Of a stretch of DNA of 43,036 nucleotides, positions 37,663 through 43,036 are shown in pieces. The translations under genes were made by a program, and so were the position numbers. Each line of letters begins with the position of its first letter. Position 1 is the stretch's first letter. The notes under the pieces are model-generated. The model had not been told where the DNA came from. It saw only the letters and a program-made list of their open reading frames with translations, and searched no databases. This DNA comes from Microcaldota archaeon (GTDB lineage Archaea > Micrarchaeota > Micrarchaeia > Micrarchaeales > Micrarchaeaceae). The stretch spans positions 1 to 43,036 of the forward strand of contig JAJYLX010000007.1 of assembly GCA_021787495.1 (NCBI GenBank), read 5' to 3'.

Positions 37663-39942
37663 ATGGCGACCAGATTTGTTATCAAGCGGAATGGTACAAA
37701 GGCGGAGTTCGACGGTAAAAAGATTGCAAGCGCGGTCGCGCGCGCGTTCCGCGACGTTTATGCTTCGAAGGTTGACGAAGCCATAATAAAATCCGCAGAG
37801 GAGGTGGCGAAGCGCGTCACTGCAAAGGCTAACGAAGCGGGCAAAGATGAGATTAGCGTCGAGGAGCTCCAGAACATAACAGAGAGCACGCTCATGGAGT
37901 TCGACCCGAAGGTCGCGAAGGCCTACATATTATACAGGAACAAGCGCGCCGAGATACGCGCCTTCAAGGCATCGCTGGGGGTGCAGGACGACGAGTTGAA
38001 GATGCCGATAAACTCCCTTACTGTCCTGGCCGCCAGGTATCTCAAAAAGGATGAAAACAACAAGGTTATAGAGACCCCGAAGCTGCTCTTCCAAAGGGTT
38101 GCCACGGCGATAGCGGAGCCAGAGCGAAACTATGGCAAGAACGACGCGGAGGTAAAGGCCATAACCGAGGAGTTTTACAACGCGATGACGCGCTTCGAGT
38201 TCATGCCGAACTCGCCGACCCTTATGAACGCGGGCATGCCTGAGGGGTCGCTAAGCGCCTGCTTCGTGCTGCCCGTCGGGGATTCCATCGAGGAGATCTT
38301 CGACGCCCTGAAGTACACGGCCATGATACACAAGTTCGGGGGCGGTACTGGATTCGCCTTTTCGAGGCTCAGGCCGTCGAATGACATAGTGAGGGGTAGC
38401 AGCGGCGTGTCCTCTGGGCCGATCTCGTTCATGAGGATATTCGACGCCACTACAGAACAGATAAAGCAGGGGGGTAAGAGGAGGGGCGCGAACATGGGCA
38501 TACTCAGGATAGACCACCCAGACATCCTGAACTTCATAATGGCGAAGGACACAGAGGGTACGCTCAGGAACTTCAACATATCGGTCGCGGTCACGGACAC
38601 CTTCATGAAAGCACTCTCGAACGACAGCGAATACGAATTGATAAATCCGCGCAACAAGCGCGCCGTGGGCAAGCTCAATGCAAGGGCCGTATGGAACCTG
38701 ATCATAACCATGGCATGGAAGACGGGGGATCCCGGCTTGGTCTTCATAGACAGGATGAACTCAACGTTCTCGAATCCTGTACCCAACAGGGGACCGATAG
38801 AGTCGACGAACCCGTGCGGCGAACAACCGCTCTACCCGTATGACTCATGCAACCTCGGATCCATAAACCTCGCAAACATGGTCAAGAGAGAGGACGACCA
38901 CTACGAAGTTGACTGGGAAAAGCTCGATAGGACGGTGCGCACGGGCGTGAGGTTCCTCGATAACGTTATAGACGCGAATAAGTTCCCGGTCAGACAGATA
39001 TCTGAAATAACGAGGATGATAAGGAGGATAGGTCTCGGCGTAATGGGATGGGCCGATATGCTCATCAAGCTCGGCATAGTCTACAACAGCAACGAGGCGC
39101 TCGTGCTCGCTGAGAGGGTCATGGGGTTCATAAGCGAGAAGTCCAGGGAAATGAGCGAGGAACTCGCTGGCGAGAGGGGCCCGTTCCCGGATTTCGAGAA
39201 CAGCATCTGGTACAAGCTTGGATACAAGCCGCTCAGGAACTCGACGACGACGACAATAGCGCCCACGGGCACAATAAGCATCATAACGGGCGGTGCATCG
39301 CAGGGCATCGAACCCCTCTTCTCGGTCGCGTACATGAGGAACGTCAAGGAGAGCCTCGGCTCCAATCTCATAGAGGTCGACAATGAATTCGAGCAGCACG
39401 CCCTGGAGGACGGCTTCTATTCTGAGGAGCTGATGAAGAAGATAGCGGGAATGATTTCCATACAGGACGTGGACGAGATACCGGAGGGCATAAGGAGACT
39501 TTTCGTCACGGCGTTCGACATATCTCCGGAGTGGCACGTCAAGATGCAGGCCGCATTCCAGAAGTACACGGACAACGCAGTCTCGAAGACAATAAACTTC
39601 CCGAACTACGCGACGCCGCAGGACATAGAGAACGCCTACACACTGGCCTACAAGCTCGGGTGCAAGGGCATAACCGTCTACCGCGACGGAAGCAAGAGCG
39701 TGCAGGTGCTGCAGGCGATAGATCAGGGGGCGAGCAGTGAGAAGCAGCGCGGCCTCCACGAGTCGAAGCAGGAGCATGCGAAGAAACAGGAGGCAATCAG
39801 GATGGCCTCTGTGAAGGACAGCGCGACCACCTATGTGCTCGCGCCCGCCAAGCAGAAATCCTGCCCGTCGTGCGGCAACACCATGATAGCCGCGGAAGGC
39901 TGCTTTACCTGCCCGAAATGCGGCTTCAGCGAATGCAGTTGA
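37663..39942 (+). CDS. nrdJ: Adenosylcobalamin-dependent ribonucleotide reductase (class II)
   Basis: A 759-aa enzyme that reduces ribonucleotides to deoxyribonucleotides using B12. An N-terminal ATP-cone (about 3-95, KRNGTKAEFDGKKIASAVAR) gives allosteric control. The barrel contains FMPNSPTLMNAG (about 178-189), KFGGGTGFAFSRLRP (about 225-239), the catalytic loop TNPCGEQPL (about 381-389) with Cys and Glu, and PTGTISIITG. The C-terminus is a zinc ribbon (CPSCG...CPKCG) ending FSECS, which carries the reducible Cys. TATA CTTATAAAGC (about 37622-37631) and AAAGGGGTG precede the ATG. The apt remnant follows 4 nt after the stop. Confidence 0.96.
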   Translation: MATRFVIKRNGTKAEFDGKKIASAVARAFRDVYASKVDEAIIKSAEEVAKRVTAKANEAGKDEISVEELQNITESTLMEFDPKVAKAYILYRNKRAEIRAFKASLGVQDDELKMPINSLTVLAARYLKKDENNKVIETPKLLFQRVATAIAEPERNYGKNDAEVKAITEEFYNAMTRFEFMPNSPTLMNAGMPEGSLSACFVLPVGDSIEEIFDALKYTAMIHKFGGGTGFAFSRLRPSNDIVRGSSGVSSGPISFMRIFDATTEQIKQGGKRRGANMGILRIDHPDILNFIMAKDTEGTLRNFNISVAVTDTFMKALSNDSEYELINPRNKRAVGKLNARAVWNLIITMAWKTGDPGLVFIDRMNSTFSNPVPNRGPIESTNPCGEQPLYPYDSCNLGSINLANMVKREDDHYEVDWEKLDRTVRTGVRFLDNVIDANKFPVRQISEITRMIRRIGLGVMGWADMLIKLGIVYNSNEALVLAERVMGFISEKSREMSEELAGERGPFPDFENSIWYKLGYKPLRNSTTTTIAPTGTISIITGGASQGIEPLFSVAYMRNVKESLGSNLIEVDNEFEQHALEDGFYSEELMKKIAGMISIQDVDEIPEGIRRLFVTAFDISPEWHVKMQAAFQKYTDNAVSKTINFPNYATPQDIENAYTLAYKLGCKGITVYRDGSKSVQVLQAIDQGASSEKQRGLHESKQEHAKKQEAIRMASVKDSATTYVLAPAKQKSCPSCGNTMIAAEGCFTCPKCGFSECS

Positions 39943-39946
39943 TCTC

Positions 39947-40148
39947 TTGGATGTAGAGGCGCTCATCAAGTCGGAGATAAGGGACGTGAGGGATTACCCG
40001 AGGCGGAACGTGCTCTTTAGGGATGTGACCCCTTGCCGAAAAGGCAGGCGGCAATGTGTTGGCCTTGGCCTTCGTCGTGGAACTGGCTGACCTAAAGGGG
40101 CGAGATAAGCTTAGCGGTACCGAAACCATATCGCTCGCAAGGTACTGA
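39947..40148 (+). pseudogene. apt: Adenine phosphoribosyltransferase pseudogene with large internal deletion
   Basis: Frame 39947-40033 reads LDVEALIKSEIRDVRDYPRR then NVLFRDVTP, the conserved N-terminus of Apt. From about 40029, in another frame, it reads AEKAGGNVLALAFVVELADL then KGRDKLSGTETISLARY and TGA at 40146, the conserved C-terminus. The ~100 residues between, including the PRPP-binding loop, are missing, and the two parts join out of frame. The intact ends and the missing middle point to a recent deletion or an assembly fault. It follows nrdJ by 4 nt, the spacing of a former operon partner. No functional enzyme can be made. Confidence 0.7.
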
Positions 40149-40151
40149 CGC

Positions 40152-41042
40152 TCACATGAATATGAACGGGGAGAGCAGGTAAATGAGAAGCGCGAGACCC
40201 ATCGCGAGAAGGCTGAGGTTCCTCGTCCTCGCGAAGACCGCTCTCCTATTGGACTTCCTAACGGCTATGTAAGAAGCGCTTACGTAGACCAGGAGGGAAT
40301 CGACGGCCAGTATGCCTGCGAGGTAGAATAGGTTGTGCAGGAACGGCTCGGCGAAGAAGAAGAGCCACACGCTCAGTACTATGGCTATAACGTAAAAGAG
40401 CGCCGCGAGGTAAGATGCCGCCCTCACACCTATGTATGTTGGTATGCTGCGTACGTTCCTGACCATTTTATCGCCCTCGAAATCGCGTATAGTACCGTGC
40501 ACCTCGCGCGCGAACCCGCTCGCGAGGACCGTGGCGCTCAGCAGTATTATTGTGGGGCTTATGCTTCCAGACACTGCCATGGCGCCGAACAGGAACGGGA
40601 TTGCCATTGCCGCGGCTATATATGCGTTGCCTACCGCCAGCAGCTCCTTGAGCCGGTAGCTGTATAGCATCGCCATGCCGGCGAATATCGCCGCGATGAG
40701 GAGCGCGTACAGGTTTATGAAGGCGCTGGCCGCTACGCCTATCGCGAACGACGCGATTGATATCGACATCGCGGAGCGCATCGACAGCGCGCCCGAGACC
40801 AGCGGGCGGCCGCGCGTCCCGTTCGCCCTGTCCACACCCACATCAAAGTAGTCATTTATCGCGAAGGACCCCATGCTTATGAATATCGGAGCGATGAAGC
40901 TCGGCAGCAGGATTGCAAATCCTGGGAGCGTACCTCTGGAGAGTATCTCGCTCGCAAGCACCGCTACGACCAGCATCGCACTGTGCTCTATCCTTGTGAG
41001 CTTGAGGAAGGCGACCGGCTTCGACTGCCCTTTTGGACGCAT
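40152..41042 (-). CDS. UbiA prenyltransferase, probable DGGGP synthase (archaeal ether lipid)
   Basis: A 296-aa membrane enzyme with about eight to nine helices. The first prenyl-diphosphate motif is NDYFDVGVDRANGTRGRPL (about 63-81) and the second is REVHGTIRDFEGDK (about 179-192). The length, N-terminal short LKLTRIEHS and these motifs fit digeranylgeranylglyceryl-phosphate synthase, which adds the second C20 chain to glycerol-1-phosphate lipids; other UbiA activities cannot be excluded. TATA CCATTTAAAATCC (about 41070-41082, minus strand) makes the ATG at 41042 near leaderless. It uses prenyl diphosphates that the MEP genes in this window would help make. Confidence 0.87.
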   Translation of the reverse strand: MRPKGQSKPVAFLKLTRIEHSAMLVVAVLASEILSRGTLPGFAILLPSFIAPIFISMGSFAINDYFDVGVDRANGTRGRPLVSGALSMRSAMSISIASFAIGVAASAFINLYALLIAAIFAGMAMLYSYRLKELLAVGNAYIAAAMAIPFLFGAMAVSGSISPTIILLSATVLASGFAREVHGTIRDFEGDKMVRNVRSIPTYIGVRAASYLAALFYVIAIVLSVWLFFFAEPFLHNLFYLAGILAVDSLLVYVSASYIAVRKSNRRAVFARTRNLSLLAMGLALLIYLLSPFIFM

Positions 41043-41163
41043 CAAAATCGCATGTATATGCCTATGCAGGATTTTAAATGGTAGGGATATCGTGGTTGGG
41101 CCGATTAGAATCGTCCAGTCTTATATTGCTTGCTATAGAATGGTAAAACGGCATGGTGCCGGA

Positions 41164-41952
41164 ATGGTAGGCAAAATGCGTCTCAGAAAATCACAGTCAG
41201 CTATAGAGTTCCTGTCCGCGTACGCGTGGGCGTTCATAATAGTCAGTATGTTCGTTGCGGTCGTGGCAATACTCTCGTTCTCCTCCAGCCCTGCCTCTAA
41301 TATACCGACCACGTGCTACATACAGCCGCTCATGCCGTGCATCGAGGCGGTCATGACGAACTATCCGCCGGCGGGCATGCGTTACATAGTCGAGTTTACT
41401 AACAAGCTGCGCACCGCCATATATTTCGCGGAAAACGCGCTGAACGCCACGACCAACGGGGTGGGGATGGAAGGCGCGCGGAACTGGACCGGCAACTGCA
41501 CGCCGCAGCTGCTTCCCGGTGGGGGCAGTGCGATATGCTCGGCGGTCATAACTGGCGGGCTGATACCCAGCGCGGGCAGCTCTGTCAGCGTCAGTTTCGC
41601 GCTGCAGTACGAGATATGCAGGGGCACGCAGCAGTCATCGTGTAGCAATTCGGTGTACAAGACCACGGGATTCTCGCAGGAGGTTGTAGGACAGAACCTG
41701 CAGCTCTATAGCATAACCCTCCACACCAGCACAGGCACGGGCTACATTGCGTTCGACGGCGTCGCACATGCCAGCAATACGATCATAGTGACTACAGAAG
41801 GGGAACACTTCGCTGCCGCCATATATCCAGTCGGGTACGTGTTCGACTCATGGTCTGGGAGCGGCGTGACCGTATCGCCCACGTACAACAGGAGTAGCAC
41901 GGTGACTGTGAATTCCAATGGGTCGCTGCTGGCGACCTTCAGCCCTACATAA
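41164..41952 (+). CDS. Prepilin-like surface protein with C-terminal InlB-like repeat
   Basis: A 262-aa protein with the class III signal SQSAIEFLSAYAWAFIIVSM (about 10-29), a membrane helix and an exterior beta domain. It includes paired Cys segments (TTCYIQPLMPCIEA, NCTPQLL, EICRGTQQSSCSN), FTNKLRTAIYF, LYSITLHTSTGTGYIAFDG, and a closing segment HFAAAIYPVGYVFDSW-SGSG with NGSLLATF like divergent InlB repeats. A TATA-like CTTATATTGC (about 41119-41128) favours starts at 41164 or 41176 over ATG at 41140. It is a tandem paralogue of the next gene. Confidence 0.8.
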   Translation: MVGKMRLRKSQSAIEFLSAYAWAFIIVSMFVAVVAILSFSSSPASNIPTTCYIQPLMPCIEAVMTNYPPAGMRYIVEFTNKLRTAIYFAENALNATTNGVGMEGARNWTGNCTPQLLPGGGSAICSAVITGGLIPSAGSSVSVSFALQYEICRGTQQSSCSNSVYKTTGFSQEVVGQNLQLYSITLHTSTGTGYIAFDGVAHASNTIIVTTEGEHFAAAIYPVGYVFDSWSGSGVTVSPTYNRSSTVTVNSNGSLLATFSPT

Positions 41953-42027
41953 ACGACATAAACCATCCTATCGTCCGGAGGCCACATAAATCTTATAATA
42001 ATCTTTGCTGTGTTTCCTAGAGAAGGC

Positions 42028-43036
42028 ATGTCCGGCATTTGGCCCGACCCTGGTAGTAGGATGGAGAAATCACAGTCGGCGCTCGAGTTCCTGTCCGCGT
42101 ACGCGTGGGCATTCCTTATAATAGGGGTGTTCGTGACTGCGATAGTGCTGATATTCTTCTCCAGCTCCCCCTCATCGTATCTGCCGTCATCGTGCTTCAT
42201 ACAGCCCCTCATTCCATGCTCTGCCTCTGCGCTGTCAAGCTACCAGTCCGGGACTGCGAGGTTCATACTGGAGTTCAGCAACAAGCTCGGCACGGCAATT
42301 TACTTTGGGGGGAACGCAATAAACGTCAGCATCAGCGGGGGCGGCTTCAGCGGATCAACCTCGTGGGCGGGCAACTGCACGCCGCAGCTGCTTCCTGACG
42401 GCGGCCAGGCGATATGCATCGTAGGCCTTGGCAGTGCCGAGCCACTGGCCGGCAGTACATCGACCGGCTACTTCTCCCTTACTTACAAGCTGTGTAAGGG
42501 CAATTCCGCGAGCTCGTGTGGTAATTCACTGTACAAGACCACTGGATTCTCGCAGCAGACTACAGGCCAGAACCTGAGGCTCTATAATATTACGCTGCAC
42601 ACGAGCACCGGAACAGGCTACATCGCGGTCGACGGCACGGTGCATGCGGATGGCACCACACTCGTGGTAATTGGAAACACACATACCATTTACGCTGAAT
42701 CGCCGTACTCCTACGGGTTCTCGTCGTGGACCTCGACTGGTGGTGTGGCAGTGCTGAGATCGACCATGATAAACACAACGATAACGCTGACCGCGAATGG
42801 CACTCTTACCGCAGAGTTCCAGACTACAACCATTACAAGCACGACGTCCACTTCAACTACCTCGACGACGAGCACCACCACCACGACCAGCACCAGCACG
42901 ACAATAGCTTATAACTACGTCAACGTAACCATAATGAACGGCAACGGCGCTTCAGCGGCGCCGTTCCAGCAGATGGTCTCCTTCAACCCGTCGTCCTACA
43001 CCAGCAACGAGGCGAGCAACCTGGGCAACATAAGGT
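42028..43036 (+). CDS. Prepilin-like surface protein, partial (runs off right edge)
   Basis: At least 336 aa, incomplete at the 3' end. The N-terminus MEKSQSALEFLSAYAWAFLI (from 42061) gives the class III signal. The exterior domain repeats the phrases of the preceding gene (SCFIQPLIPC, FSNKLGTAIYF, NCTPQLLP, GQNLRLYNITLHTSTGTGY). A Thr/Ser linker (about 42823-42906) then leads to VNVTIMNGNGASAAPFQQMV and SNEASNLGNIR, the beginning of a DUF2341-like beta domain. ATG at 42028 (in frame, MSGIWPDPGSR before MEK) fits the TATA CTTATAATAATC at about 41991-42002; ATG at 42061 is an alternative. Confidence 0.82.
   Translation, partial: MSGIWPDPGSRMEKSQSALEFLSAYAWAFLIIGVFVTAIVLIFFSSSPSSYLPSSCFIQPLIPCSASALSSYQSGTARFILEFSNKLGTAIYFGGNAINVSISGGGFSGSTSWAGNCTPQLLPDGGQAICIVGLGSAEPLAGSTSTGYFSLTYKLCKGNSASSCGNSLYKTTGFSQQTTGQNLRLYNITLHTSTGTGYIAVDGTVHADGTTLVVIGNTHTIYAESPYSYGFSSWTSTGGVAVLRSTMINTTITLTANGTLTAEFQTTTITSTTSTSTTSTTSTTTTTSTSTTIAYNYVNVTIMNGNGASAAPFQQMVSFNPSSYTSNEASNLGNIR

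Noticed and set aside
42823-42906. Repeat array, possible CRISPR or VNTR
   Set aside because: The short ACC/ACG/AGC repeats encode a Thr/Ser linker in frame within a surface protein; no conserved repeats and spacers exist.

Overview
This window looks like a chromosomal segment of an archaeon, most probably a DPANN lineage related to Micrarchaeota/ARMAN. The archaeal assignment is firm: a thermosome, SRP54, prefoldin beta, ribosomal proteins L14e and L34e, archaeal-type CMP and adenylate kinases, an EMC3/YidC-like DUF106 protein, Mre11, a DRG-type GTPase, a UbiA-family ether-lipid prenyltransferase, an intron-containing tRNA-Trp and TATA boxes placed for leaderless or short-leader mRNAs. The phylum is an inference from compact genes and the many prepilin-like proteins with a QSA-[IVLM]-[DE]-[FY]-L start. 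No bacterial-type housekeeping block is visible.

Layout. Positions 1-1800: a nested inverted repeat resembling the end of an IS200/IS605 element, a possible 23-aa ORF, tRNA-Asn, and two unassigned proteins, one secreted. 1.9-7.0 kb: a two-component signalling island (wHTH-REC-degenerate GGDEF regulator, soluble GAF/PAS histidine kinase) interleaved with two prepilin-like surface proteins. 7.0-16.3 kb: a housekeeping core of DRG GTPase, a 17-aa hyperbasic peptide gene with its own promoter and terminator, SRP54, prefoldin, DHH phosphoesterase, Mre11, and the L14e/cmk/L34e/DUF106/adk/thermosome run. 16.4-20.7 kb: Mrp ATPase, a flippase-like membrane protein, UDP-galactopyranose mutase and a GT2 glycosyltransferase (envelope glycan), then an OB-fold protein. 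20.8-25.4 kb: secreted thioredoxin-like DUF929 protein, tRNA-Trp, a small zinc-finger protein, proline dehydrogenase, a membrane protein, and a wHTH-TM-DUF4382-like transmembrane regulator.

25.5-30.4 kb holds the most striking content: dxr, ispH and ispG, three enzymes of the MEP (non-mevalonate) isoprenoid pathway, side by side on one strand with archaeal-looking promoters. Archaea normally make isoprenoids by mevalonate variants. A UbiA-family enzyme matching digeranylgeranylglyceryl-phosphate synthase is encoded about 10 kb away, so MEP-derived precursors could feed archaeal ether lipids. dxs and ispD/E/F are not in this window.

30.5-43.0 kb: a pair made of a paralogue of the 23.1-kb membrane protein and an RnfD/NqrB-like protein, PH-domain protein, MscL with a zinc ribbon, Nudix hydrolase, UppP, DUF4870, tRNA-Arg, RNase HII, PRC-barrel, wHTH, unassigned small proteins, the B12-dependent ribonucleotide reductase, a gutted apt pseudogene, the UbiA enzyme, and two tandem prepilin-like surface proteins, the second running off the right edge. 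No intergenic stretch over 300 bases is empty.
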